Positions 11,785 through 22,800 of a stretch of 64,000 nucleotides of DNA are shown here, one piece after another. Under the pieces are notes generated by a model. It saw nothing but the letters and a program-made list of their open reading frames with translations. It had not been told where the DNA came from and ran no database searches. The translations under genes and the position numbers were made by a program. How positions within the stretch are numbered: the first letter of the stretch is position 1; each line of letters opens with the position of its first letter. Origin of the DNA: Conoideocrella luteorostrata (taxonomy: Eukaryota; Ascomycota; Sordariomycetes; Hypocreales; Clavicipitaceae); assembly GCA_032433595.1 (NCBI GenBank), contig JASWJB010000181.1, positions 24,880 to 88,879 of the forward strand, read 5' to 3'.

Positions 11785-13505
11785 GGGTGTGGGGAAAATG
11801 ATTTTCCGCAGACAGGGAACTAGCTGCAAGTCCAGAATGTAGGTGAGATGATGGAGAAAAGGATGAGAAGTAGACGTGGCTTCTGGCCTCCCAGACTCAG
11901 ACTACCTTTTGAAGAGTGCCGTCTGAAGAAGCGACTGGCGGCGGTGGCACAGCACACGCCATACTCGTATTTAGTTCAAATATTATCTACATCAACACCA
12001 TTCCCAGCAATGCGGCCCTCGATACCGCTTGAGCCGCCTGATTGGAAAGCTCGATTATGACTTATGCGCAGCAAGTGCAGCGTGAACGCCGAGGGTTCGT
12101 GCTGGAAAAAATTCACTCAACTATGTAACAGTTATGGGCTGGGCTCCACGCACTCCGTTGAACCCCGACCCACTCCGGGTGGGACGTTGGGCTTTAGGGT
12201 CGCCACAGATGCAAGCCTTATAAAATAAGCGGTAGAATAAAATGCTAGATGACGCTATAATCCACATTTCGCACGCACGGCTCACCACCACGCGTTAGCT
12301 ACGTAGGTTTCGGGCGTGGAATTGGCAGCGAGAGCAGTGCTCTAGGTCTGACACAGTATGCACGCACTCTTGCCATGGACGACAAGTTCACGCCACCACG
12401 TGCGCTCGCAACTCCGGACTACGCCCACATGACAGCTGCGTGACAGCACCGGGGAGGCTCATCGATCTTCTCCGGTTATACAAATCAATCAATCATGTGT
12501 GGTCATGGCCCCCATGATAATAGCCGCACAATTCCCACAGTAGAATTCCGTAATCTGTGGCTCGAGTGCTCTGACTGTCGCACGTCCACTTTTCCTGTAA
12601 CCACGCTCGGCGGATTTGAGACCCTTTCGGCGGTGTCGCCGCTCACTAGACTCCTGCACTCCGACTCCGACCATCTCACTAGTTATCCCCCAGCGGCACG
12701 CGCAATATTTAGGCAGCGCCATGCAAAAGTAACGCTGCTGTAAAGTTGTCCACTAGTTACCACCGGCCGAGCCCTAGCCCATCTGTAGCCGAGGGCTAAG
12801 ACATGCCAGCGCCGGACCGCACCGGCCAGCTCAACCAAGCGTAGTAGCGCATATACATGCCCGAGCCCAAACGGCTGCGACCAGGCGACACGCACGAGGC
12901 TTGCTGAGGAAGACAGAAGTTGGTGCTCGCCTCCCCGGTGGTTAGGGAGGGTTATGTGTCTGTTCCGTCGCGTGCCTCTTCCTTGACGTCTGAGACCCAA
13001 ACTGCCTGGTTGCACGCACTAATGAACCGCTCTGGTGTGAGACTCCCCCGGCTAGTTGCACATCTCGGCACGCACATACTCCTCCCACATTCCAGATGAA
13101 AGGCTCCTCGCGGGACACCTTACCGGATCAGCAGATTTATTCAACCCCTGCAAAGCTATCAACAGGCTCTTTCGAACTATTGTCCCCGTGAGTTTCGCTT
13201 GCTTAATCTGTCGAGCCCGCAAGTAGACTTCACGTGGCTCCTTGAGGTTTTATGGCTGTCATTACAAACGGGGATGATCTGCAATAATGGAGAGGACGAA
13301 TTTATAGCTTCTCTATGAGATGCGTCCACACCCACTCGTATCGGGTTTACTGAATGCGGCAAATTCTAGTATGTATTCAGGAAGAGAAATTGGCTAAATG
13401 CTGCACCAGCCCAAAGACAACCCATATGTTCTAATTCACCATGTATGTACAAGTATAGCATATATAGACTTACACTCGAGACAACGTGGCCTGAGCAACC
13501 AGCTC
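11785..13505. other. Intergenic, no supported gene
   Basis: Only short frames without recognisable domains occur on either strand. I found no RNA gene or repeat here that I could support. Confidence 0.45.
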
Positions 13506-14879
13506 TTAGTCATGTGTGAGAGTTTCGTTCCATGCGACCATGCTCTGGTGATCAAAGCCGGCCATGCACCGAACTTTATCTGGTGGTCCAAGCCACGTGT
13601 TGATCCTATCATCTGAAGGGTCTTGTTCTCCGACAATTTCCGTGACGAATCCCTTTTCAAGCTTGGTCTTGTTTGCTCTATCTAGCGCATAATCCAAATT
13701 CACTGACGGTACGATGGCGATCCTGTCATAACCGTGAAACCACAAGTCCTTGCAGAGTAGCTGGGGTTCACCCATAAAACACTCCCCCAGTTTGTCGTTG
13801 CTAGCCCTGAAGCGGATGTTTTGTTCGAGAAAGGGCCTTGCACTCATCACGGTCCCCCCGTTCCAGCAGGCAAAAACTTGGAAAGGCCGGTTAGCCTCGA
13901 ACCTCGCTTTTGACACTGGCGAGTCCCAGAAGAGATAGTTCGCCCGATCCCATTCGCCCATATCCCCTATTTTGAAAAATGACTCGCCGTTAATATCACG
14001 CGAAATCTAGACGTCGTAAAAGATATTGGCACCTCTAATTGGATTCTAATCCATGCCGCACACCATGTCAGCGCGCAAGCTCTGCCGCTGATAGACCAGC
14101 TCGAGAATGTCATCAGTGCAGGCAGCGACGTCGTTGATGAAGATGACGGCAGCGTCCTCAGTGGCACTTGCGGGATTGAAGAGCAACGGTTGGAGGGCCA
14201 AATTGCGTAGCTCCGCCAGCTTGACTATTCGATGGTCTACTTTGGAGTCCACTGTCGAGGACTGGAAGAAGTATCTGACACCCATGGCTTTGAGGCCGTC
14301 CTCCAGGGCGATCAAAACATCGGCCGTTCCATCGGGGGAGAGGCCCTCTACAATGGACAGCGCGCAGTGCTGTGGACCAAGGAAGCGGATGGCTTCGATG
14401 ATGCTGCCCAGGAGGCGAGGCAGCAGCTCAAGGGAATTTCTGAGATTAAGAGCAAAAAACCACTGAATACCAGAGCCTCGTCTGTCTACAGCTTGTAGCG
14501 TCTTGTATCGATTTTCGTCGAATTTGGGGCATTGCAAGGTGGGAAGGTTTGTTTGCGCTGTGTCGAAAATAGCGCCGAGGTAGAGACTTATGTTACCAGC
14601 GGGGAGAATTTTGCCTGAATGATATCCAAGAAATCAATTAGCAGTTGCGGATGTCGGATTTGCTACCATGGTCATCTGCTGTCCTGGGTGGCAATACGTA
14701 CCATCCTTGACCCGTTCCGGACGGGCAGGCTGGGAATTCTGTCCGCCTCGGTCATAAGAAGGAAGAATGGAAAGATCGCGTAATAAGCTGTATCTATCGT
14801 CTGTAAAGAAGAAAAACGCCACTGCAAACCAGATCGTTATAAAGAGTGGCACGGATAGGGCTGATCGACCGGCGCGCAT
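13506..14879 (-). pseudogene. CAP59/CMT1-type mannosyltransferase, disrupted by two in-frame TAG codons
   Basis: Exon 14879-14702 encodes a type II membrane anchor (SVPLFITIWFAVAFFFF). An 87-nt intron (donor GTACGT, branch CTAAT, acceptor CAG) joins it to 14614-13506, giving 429 codons in one frame. The sequence matches the CAP59_mtransfer family (PF11735), which includes Cryptococcus CMT1 alpha-1,3-mannosyltransferase. Seen here are SPDGTADVL, DAAVIFINDVA, FQVFACWNGG, GEPQLLCKDLW and IAIVPSVNLDY. Two TAG codons interrupt it at 14046-14048 (after MVCGMD) and 14007-14009 (after FYDV). From memory of the family, both positions are normally Trp, so each is a TGG-to-TAG change in TpG context, as RIP produces. 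Homology is continuous on both sides and between the stops, so an intron does not explain them. The rest of the frame is intact, so inactivation may be recent. Confidence 0.8.
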
Positions 14880-15557
14880 GTTGCAGGAGGTTTACGGAGC
14901 AGGATCAAAGGAAGCAAGCCACCAAAACCGATCAATACACGTACTGCCCCAATTGGACTTGAGCGACCAGCCGACATATTTGGCACGTTACATAACGGCT
15001 TTATATCGAATATTAAAAAAAAAATAGCCGTTGGTTTAAAGCCACTGTGTCACGGTCGCAGAACAAGGCTATCCGAAACTGAGCTAATATCTCGGTCTTG
15101 TTTCAAATTAGAAATTATTTTTGCTAGATAACAAATGCATTATAATTGTCGCTATTTATAGTGATATTTTTAATAAGGTTGAGCTTTTTTCCGCTCTGTT
15201 GGATTAACGCTTTTCCGGGCAGTTTGCGAAATCAGCGGAATCGGTGCATTTCGAGACGCCCAAATCCAGCTATTAACAAGTCGTCAGCTCCCCATCAGTT
15301 GGATAGAGAATAAATAATGCAGTTATCTTTATGTATTATCTACGATATTAGTTGATGCGAAGATATCTCATTGGTATTACAACCAGAGTGCATGTGTTGC
15401 GATCCGTGAATCCGTTTTCTAATAAATTATTAGAGACTACTTCTTATAAGGGCATTCAGAGACCACGTAACATTGTAAAGCTAGTAACACACCTTGGGCT
15501 ATTAAAGAAGAGTATTATATAACTAATAAACTCTCTACTATAAAGTAATAATAAAGC
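14880..15557. other. AT-rich intergenic, decayed repeat
   Basis: This AT-rich spacer has no gene. Around 15510-15545 there is a short motif (TATTATATAACTAATAAAC) resembling the ends of other AT-rich repeats near 48020, 52435 and 63020, so it probably holds decayed transposon sequence. Confidence 0.4.
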
Positions 15558-15562
15558 ATAAG

Positions 15563-15814
15563 TGTTGCGTATTAGATAGCTATAACTGACACGGGCTACT
15601 CTGGTTACTCACGTGACAGATGCGACACATAAAAGGTCGAATCCAGCCTGTCAGTAGATAGAATTAACAAGAATCTTACAGCAATCTAACATCTGACTTG
15701 TGCATTTCTTTGCTTTATTTACACTCATCTTTACACACATAATACTAATTATACAGCTAATATCGACAACCCACGTGCCATGTCCGGCCCACTGGCCGTA
15801 TCCAGCACGTAACA
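15563..15814 (+). mobile_element. Solo LTR, 252 bp, with 5-bp target duplication ATAAG
   Basis: The segment begins TGTTGCG and ends CGTAACA, the TG...CA form of a long terminal repeat. It is flanked on both sides by ATAAG (15558-15562 and 15815-15819), as expected for LTR-retrotransposon insertion followed by recombination to a solo LTR. An inverted, interrupted copy lies at 18485-19035. No internal retroelement coding sequence is present. Confidence 0.7.
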
Positions 15815-15819
15815 ATAAG

Positions 15820-16574
15820 TAAAGAAAAAAAAAATTATTTATTAAAAAGCTAAAATTTAAAATTATTTATGAAAAAGTATTATTTATTTATTATAAAGCT
15901 ATAAATATATTAAAAGTTTTATTTAATATATTACTAAATGAATGCAAGAAGCGCTGCTGGCGTCGCCAAATTCGGTGGACTGTGCCGCCGCCGCCTTCGG
16001 CGGCACCAGCAGTGAGGGGCAACACGACCCGCACAGGTACAGTGTTCCTGAACAGCCCCCCAGCGCCTGCTGCCTACCCTGCAAGCCCCGCAAGCCAATC
16101 AGCTATTGCGTGGCTTTGAGGGTAGCCGTCAAGTGCCAAACTGCCACCTGGCCGCACAGGCTGCAAACGCAAACTTGACAAATGGCGGCACAATAGTAAT
16201 TTCGCCCTTCCTTGAGGATCTCAAGAGTCTGGAAGAACGGGCATCAATCGCCTTTTCAGCAAGTGGCTATTGCTTACAATCATATTCCCCTTGAGAACCT
16301 AGAGACAATTTACCCCTTCACCCTCGCCCGGTGGGAGAGAAGTGTTACCAACGGATGGATGTGCTAAACTAAATAAAAAGATTGGCCGCCGATTGGCTAA
16401 TGGCAGCACGTATCCGTGTACTCCGTACGGAGCACTGTGACTGGCTTCGAGGAGACCCACAAAATATAATGGTGAGGCCAGGGGCGGCGGCGCGTAGGTA
16501 TCTGCCTTTTTCAACACGACTTCGGCGTCGTCAATAAATGGCTCAACTCGTTCTGGCTGGCAGTATCAACGGGA
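15820..16574. other. AT-rich tract then GC-rich spacer upstream of the kinase
   Basis: 15825-15945 is almost pure A/T with repeated ATTTATTA-like words. It then switches sharply to GC-rich sequence with a small perfect hairpin (GCCGCC...GGCGGC near 15985-16003) and an imperfect palindrome, CTCCGTACGGAG, at 16421-16432. No gene is supported. Confidence 0.4.
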
Positions 16575-18050
16575 ATGCAATATTTAAAAACCTCAACATC
16601 TTCCTGGAGACTCCTGAGAGCCATTTACCCGTCCAAAAACAGCCAAATCGGTTCACCATCGCTAGCCAGACGGCTTTCTCTTACTGCAAGCGGCGCAATG
16701 ATGACGCGACATCAACCACAGGAATGCCGCGACCAGTATCACTGGATTGAAGGAGCAGAGTCCCTCGAAAAATACAGACGAGACGGCTACCATCCAGTAT
16801 CTATTGGGGATATACTTAACGAGCGCTACCAAATTGTCGATAAGCTTGGTCACGGGGGATATTCAACTGTTTGGCTTGCGCGCGATACCCAGCAAAAGCT
16901 TTATGTTGCCCTTAAAGTTGGTATATCGGATTCTAGGTTCCACGAGACCACAATATTGAGAAGTCTAGCAGACCTTAAACCTCCTATCTCCTTGGGTCTT
17001 ATCGCTTCATCGGGATACAATGCTATTCCTTTGCTCCTTGATGAATTTACTGTGTGCGGCCCAAACGGAATACACCCATGTTACGCAACTACTCTAGCGC
17101 AATGTAATCTCAGGGATGCTTCCTTTTACCACTTATTTAAACTAGAGGTAGCAAGGGCTTTGTCTATGAAACTTGTGCTAGCGATTGCATACATGCATAG
17201 CCAGGGCTATATTCATGGAGGTGTGTTTATGCTAATCTAACACTATTGCATTGCTCCTAACGCCTTATTTATCCTAGATATTCACCTTGGCAATATAATG
17301 CTTAAACTTCCCTCTAGCTTAAATAGCCTTCCTATTGAGCAGCTACACAATAAGTACGGACAGCCCGAGACTATAGCTATTACCCGCGTCGATGGAGGCC
17401 CGCTACCACCTAATATCCCGAGCAAGGCAGTTCTACCACTCTACCTTGGTAAAAAAGCCAATGAAATCTCTCTAGAAGACACACATATAATTCTCGCTGA
17501 TTTTGGCGAGGCATTTGCGCCCGCCTTGAACACACGCCCCTGTGAAGACTGTCGATCACCGTTAGCTGCCCGACCGCCAGAAGCGCGCTTTACGCCGTCA
17601 TCACCACTTTCGTTTTCCGCTGATATTTGGAGCCTCGCTGTTGCTATGTGGAACCTTATTAGCATGAAACCTATCTTTAGCGATGAATTTGTGACACCTG
17701 ACTCGGTGCTCGCACAGCAAGTGGACATATTGGGTCCTACTATGCCGCCCTGTTGGTGGCAGCGGTGGGAGCAGCGGCATCAATTTTTTGATGACGGCGG
17801 AAATTCTATTCAAGGAGAAGACGCATCGCCTCCACTCGGCGAAGCATTTGATGCCTGGGTGCAGAAGTACCGAAAAAAGCATAACGTGGGTGTGTTTTCA
17901 GAAGGAGAAAAGATAGCATTTCTACATTTGCTGCGCCGAATGCTGTCGTTTGATCCACAAAATCGGCCAACGGCCATGGATGTTTTAGAGTCGGATTGGG
18001 TGGTTCAGTGGGCAAAGCCGGACTTTGAACGGAGTATGAAGGATGTATAG
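16575..18050 (+). CDS. SRPK-like serine/threonine protein kinase
   Basis: Two exons (16575-17220, 17278-18050) join across a 57-nt intron (GTGTGT...CTAAC...TAG) to give 472 residues. The junction rebuilds the catalytic loop HGDIHLGNIM. Other kinase landmarks are the Gly loop LGHGGYSTVW, the VAIK-like lysine in YVALKVG, the metal-binding ADFGEA and SADIWSLAVAMW. The phrase WIEGAESLEKYRRDGYHPV just before the kinase core, and DFGEA in place of a plain DFG segment, are typical of the expanded fungal SRPK-like family, whose substrates (SR-type proteins in the true SRPKs) are unknown here. The first 40 residues are basic and Ser-rich and could be a targeting sequence; an internal Met near residue 41 is an alternative start. 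The gene sits between two opposite-facing copies of one LTR. Family members are frequently multicopy and mobile in fungal genomes. Confidence 0.85.
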
Positions 18051-18484
18051 GGGTGCTCTATTGCCTGTCACGGTTGAGCGTCTCTTTCAAGGCCACTATT
18101 AGACCCGCCATAGCTGGGACAAAATTCCTTCAAAATAATAGTGATTTGTTTTAGAAGGCATCAAGTACCATAGCATAATCTCTTTATCTTGGCGCAGGGT
18201 GGCCGCAAACAGGCGCTAAACCTTTGCACTCGTCAGTGACTAATCTACTATAGGGCATTGTTTTTCGTCAGCCTTACGAGGGGGGGTTCTTTCTTTGACC
18301 GTTTGGCATTGGGACTATCTGGGAAATATGACAGAAATTTTAGCCATTTTTTTTGAGGGGATTGAAATTCAAGAAATATCATTGATCTGCTAATCTTCCT
18401 CTGTGAAAAAATAGGGAACAACAAAACAAAATCATACTCTATCTATTTGGAAAGTGGGAGTGAGCAATCGGGCTAAATAAAACA
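18051..18484. other. Kinase 3' flank, no gene
   Basis: This AT-rich stretch has no supported frame. Its right end shows weak similarity to the inverted LTR copy that follows. Confidence 0.4.
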
Positions 18485-19035
18485 AAGCAAGGCACAAGTG
18501 AGATGTCAGATTGTTGTAAGATTCTTGTTCATTCTATCTACTATGTGGGCGGAAATGATCCTCTGTGGTGACAAGGTTGAATTCACGTGCGTTGCGGACT
18601 CAACCAATTTGGTCATTTTAAATAGTACAGCTATAAGTAGTGAGATCGTGCCCTTAGAGAGGCACACAGGAGGAAAACAGAATTAACAGAAGTTTTCCCC
18701 TAAAGTTTACTTAGGCATTGTGCCTCACACGTTTATTTATTATTTTATTTAATTAAAGTGCACTATTGCTCCACAGAGGCAAGAAACCTGCGAGACCATT
18801 TAATCTCTGCAATAGAAAGGTCGCTACGAATTACGGAAGGCCTTTTCGAGAAGCTTTTCTCGAAGTGTACGGAGCTTTGCTGGGTGTGTGTCAGACCTCA
18901 GCATACGTGAGTGTTGGGTGTGCCTTTTGGGTCGACAAACTACTGACAGGTGGGATTCGACCTTTTAAGTGTAAAAATTGGTAACGTGAGTGACCAGCGT
19001 AGCCCGTGTCAGTTATAGCTATCTAATACGCAACA
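18485..19035 (-). mobile_element. Second copy of the 15.6-kb LTR, inverted and split by an insertion
   Basis: Two pieces, 18485-18542 and 18940-19035, read as the reverse complement of 15563-15725 with many matches, including the terminal ATACGCAACA. The copy is separated by a 397-bp insertion. The distal part of the LTR is only weakly recognisable to the left of 18485, so the copy is incomplete or decayed. No matching target duplication was found for this copy. Confidence 0.65.
18543..18939 (+). mobile_element. 397-bp nested insertion with CTACT target duplication
   Basis: The undisrupted LTR copy reads straight across the site. Here CTACT occurs on both sides (18538-18542 and 18940-18944), so this is a recent nested insertion with a 5-bp duplication. 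The insert starts ATGTGGGCGG and ends GGGTCGACAAA and has no coding capacity. Both ends recur near the right edge of the window (start-like at 63778 onward, end-like at 63455-63571), which shows that this is a dispersed family. It is probably a solo LTR of a different element or a short non-autonomous element. Confidence 0.65.
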
Positions 19036-19101
19036 GCTAGAGCCACTAAACAGACTATATAATAGATCTTAGCCGTGCTAAAATCGAAGTTTATTAGAGA
19101 C

Positions 19102-19300
19102 TGTGGGTTGCACAGGGTTGTGCAATGATCTAGATCATCGGCTTCAAATGTAATATATTCATAATAATCTCTTTCTATCTAAGAAGAAGAAAACAAGTTA
19201 AGGCGAAAGGCTCGATATCGCCGTATAAATAGAGTGGCCGAAAGGTAACCACGTGACTCGCTCCGTGCTCCTTATTGTGCTTGGCGGAAGGATTCCAACA
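19102..19300 (+). mobile_element. Solo LTR-like repeat, family 2 (copy at 28615)
   Basis: The segment starts TGTGGGTTGCACAGG and ends GATTCCAACA. It shares long blocks with 28615-28818, including GATCTAGATCA and GTGGCCGAAAGGT followed by ACCACGTGAC. No target duplication is visible, and some similarity to the other copy may run past the right end, so the boundary is approximate. Confidence 0.6.
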
Positions 19301-19497
19301 TAGGTACTATATACTTTAAAAATAGTAGAAGTCAGCACCCAGACTATTGTTAAAGTTCTAAGCGAGTGTAGGTTGTTACTATATCTTTTCCACATTGCGA
19401 ATATAGATATAATTACTATAGCGTTACTATTTTACTTTGTTAATAATTAATTTTCCTTTATATAATTTTAGTAAAATTTTTTTTAAATCTAGTATAA

Positions 19498-19829
19498 AAT
19501 TAATCTTAGCGTGTCCTCTAAAAGAAGTAGCCTAAAAAGCGCTATTATAATATTCTCCTTGCGTATTTACGTATGCTTTCTTATTAAGTAATAGCTATAT
19601 AGTCTTAGCGTAGAATTTAAAAAAAAAAAACTTTAAAAGCGCTAACATAATACCCTTCCTGCGCGCTTACGTCTGCCCTCTTATTAAGCAGCAGCTGCAC
19701 AATCTCGGCGTGTCCTCGTGAAGAAGCAGCCTAAAGAGCGCTGCTATAATACCCTCCCTGCGCGCTTACGTCTGCTCCCTTATCAAGTAGCAGCTGCATA
19801 ATCTTAGCGTGTCCTCGTGAAGAAGCAGC
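19498..19829 (-). pseudogene. Decayed continuation of the ankyrin array beyond the NLR stop codon
   Basis: Read on the minus strand, the sequence after the stop still encodes ankyrin units (AASSRGHAKIMQLLLDKGAD...). The next unit ends in an identical CTT-TAG where sister units have CTT-CAG. Further on, units become progressively AT-rich and shifted in frame, but GHAKI-like and NxxGEYYNSA-like remnants remain down to about 19500. This is former coding sequence eroded by C-to-T change at CpA, consistent with RIP. It belongs to the adjacent PNP-NACHT-ankyrin gene. Confidence 0.75.
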
Positions 19830-22800
19830 CTAAAGAGCGCTGCTATAATACCCTCCCTGCGCGCTTACGTCTGCTCCCTTATCAAGTAGCAGCTGCATAA
19901 TCTTAGCGTGTCCTCGTGAAGAAGCAGCCTTAAGAGCGCTGCCATAATGCCCTCCCTGCGCGTTTACGTCTGCTCCCTTATCAAGCAGCAGCTGCACAAT
20001 CTCGGCGTGTCCTTCTTTAGAAGCAGCCTGAAGAGCGCTGCCATAATACCCTCCCTGCGCGTTCACGTCTGCTCCCTTATCAAGCAGCAGCTGCACAATC
20101 TCGGCGTGTTCTTGTGAAGAAGCAACCTGAAGAGCGCTGCCAAAATATTCTTCCTCCGCGTTCACGTCTGCTCCCTTATCAAGCAGCATCTGCACAATCT
20201 TGGCGTGTCCTTCGAAAGAAGCAGCCTGAAGAGCGCTGCTATAATACCCTCCCTGCGCGTTCACGTCTGCTCCTTTATCAAGCAGCAGCTGTAAAATCTC
20301 GGCATATCCTTTAAAAGAAGCAGCCTGAAGAGCGCTGCCATAATTCCCTCCCTGCGCGTTCACGTCTGCCTCTTTATCAAGCAGCAGCTGTACAATCTCG
20401 GCGTATCCTTCTTCAGAAGCAGCCTGAAGAGCGCTGCCATAATCCCCTCCCTCCGCGTTCACGTCTGCTCCCTTATCAAGCAGCAGCTGCACAATCTCGG
20501 CGTGTCCTACTAAAGAAGCAGCCTGAAGAGCGCAGCCATAATATTGTCCCTGCCCGTTTACGTCTGCTCCTTTATTAAGCAGCAGCTGCACAATCTCGGC
20601 GTGTCCTTCGAAAGAAGCAGCATAAAGAGCGCTGCCATAATCTCCCTGCCCGTTTATGTCTGCTCCTTTATCAAGCAGCAGCTGTATAATCTCAGCGTAT
20701 CCTTCTTCAGAAGCAGCCTGAAGAGCGCTGCCATAATTCCCTCCCTGCGCGTTCACGTCTGCTCCTTTATCAAGCAGTAGCTGTATAATCTCGGCGTAAC
20801 CTTCTTTAGAAGCAGCCTGAAGAGCGCTGCCATAATCCCCTCCCTGCGCGTTCACGTCTGCTCCTTTATCAAGCAGCAGCTGTACAATCTCGGCATATCC
20901 TTCAAAAGAAGCAGCCTGAAGAGCGCTGCCATAATCCCCTCCCTGCGCGTTTACGTCTGCTCCCTTATCTAACAGTATCTTTACCGTCTCAATGTGACCC
21001 CTTTCAGAAGCCCAATACAGCGCCATGTCGCGGTTTCTGTCATAGGTGTTGACGGTGTTCTCGTTACCTTGAAGTAACACACGAACCACATTTTTATGCC
21101 CGTTCAGGGCAGCTATACAAATGGAAGTTAGTTCTTGGCGTGGCTCCAATTTCATCACCGCCCGCCAAAATATTGGGTACCATGTGGCAAATCGTGGACT
21201 GTTGGTATCATACAACTGTTGTAGCCGGACCATCTCGTGTGATTCCGCTGAAGAAGACATCCCTCGCAGATGGTCGGGCCAGTGCTCTGAAGAATAGTCC
21301 AAGAAGCTTGGGTTCCCATTGCTCGAAGAGACATCATTTATATCTTCTAACAGTAGGTAGGTAATACAGATCTTTGACATCAAGTCTTCTATGTCAGTTT
21401 TCTTAAAAGACCATTGCCATGAAGTGTTTGGTACGTTGTTCTGAATTAGAAATTCTCTTGCGGTTTGGTGGATAAGGTAGAATTTAGAATAATTAACAAA
21501 AACAAAGAGTCCACATAAGTTACGGATTTTTTTGTCCAGCCCCTTGGGATTTAGCCCGGATTTAGTTGAAGAGTTTGAGCCAGCTGACCGTGCTAGCCCT
21601 AATGCCATAGCCATCTCCTCTATTGTTAATGGACGGCGCGCGCAAACGATAATTTGGAGAATTAATCTCACTTCAGAAGATCTATCGGCTGGTACTTGAT
21701 TTAAAATTTTCGCGTAAGCCGCGCCGACTGAGTCTGGAATCATCCGGATAGATTCCTCTTCAGGCTGAAGGCTTTTCTGAATTATCGTACGTATATCCGC
21801 TATGGCTAAATGTAACCACAAGTATGTGCGATGTTCTATCTGAAGAAGTTGCTGTTCCAAACGTCGCTGTAACTGTGACTCTAAATGCAACTCGATGCCA
21901 AGGTCTGCTACCCGGGCTCTCACAACAAGGCTAATTTCTTCCTGTATCCGATCGTTCTCTTCCTCCCCACGCACATGAATATGAGGGAACTTTTGCGCGG
22001 CGGGGCGAAAACTCTGATACACATCATCATATGGGCGACTAGTAACGAGGAACTTGAGCCAGCTGTGTCGGGTGGATGAGCGGCCTTGGTTGTAGAGCTC
22101 CGTAAGCTTTCTGATCAATTGAAGACGATCACTGGGGTTGCACTCGTCTAACGCATCAAAGACGCAAACCGTGTTAGCAACTGTAGAGCTCGATGTTGCT
22201 GATATAAGAATGCGCCAAAGATTGTCAACCTCCTGCTGTATCTTGGTGCCGTTCTTCTGCCAAGATGGGACAGCATGCCGAAGAAGATCCGGTTGGTGAT
22301 CAAATAATTGATGAAGTATAGCACAGAGCGCTGTGGAAAGACCGTTTTGTTCGTCGTTGTCTTTGAAGAAAAAATAGCATACGTTAACAGAATCAGCTTT
22401 TAATTCATGATCGACAAGAGATTTAGCAAGAACCGACTTGCCACACCCCGGGTCAGCCGATATCCATAGGAGATCGTCGTGGTTACTTCTCCACCAAGAA
22501 AGATAATAAGAGTTCTCTAGGATCCATCGACACGTTCCTTCTGTGCGATCAGGATTGATGTTCTTGTATTGTTCGTAGGTAGAGATTTTGAATGTCTGGT
22601 GACACTCCTGTTGCTCCCTAGTCAAAGACCTCGCTATATTCTCACGATGGTGGCCTTCTCGTTGACAATATGCCAAATCTATGCCCTTGTTAATAGCTTT
22701 GAATTCATCGACAACGTTGCCTGCAATCAAGGGTTAATTTCGCCTGTCATAGATTGTAGGCTCTTGCTGAGCATTGGCGGTGGTTTATTTAATTTATACT

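Noticed and set aside
12683..13015. 110-residue minus-strand frame
   Set aside because: No recognisable domain, low-complexity Arg-rich translation in GC-rich DNA, no conserved start context.
14007..14048. An intron that would remove the two TAG codons in the mannosyltransferase
   Set aside because: Family sequence continues between and around both stops, and no suitable donor/acceptor pair spans them.
19833..20985. Regular direct repeats that could be taken for a CRISPR or satellite array
   Set aside because: Units are contiguous 99-bp ankyrin codon repeats without spacers, and the host is a eukaryote.
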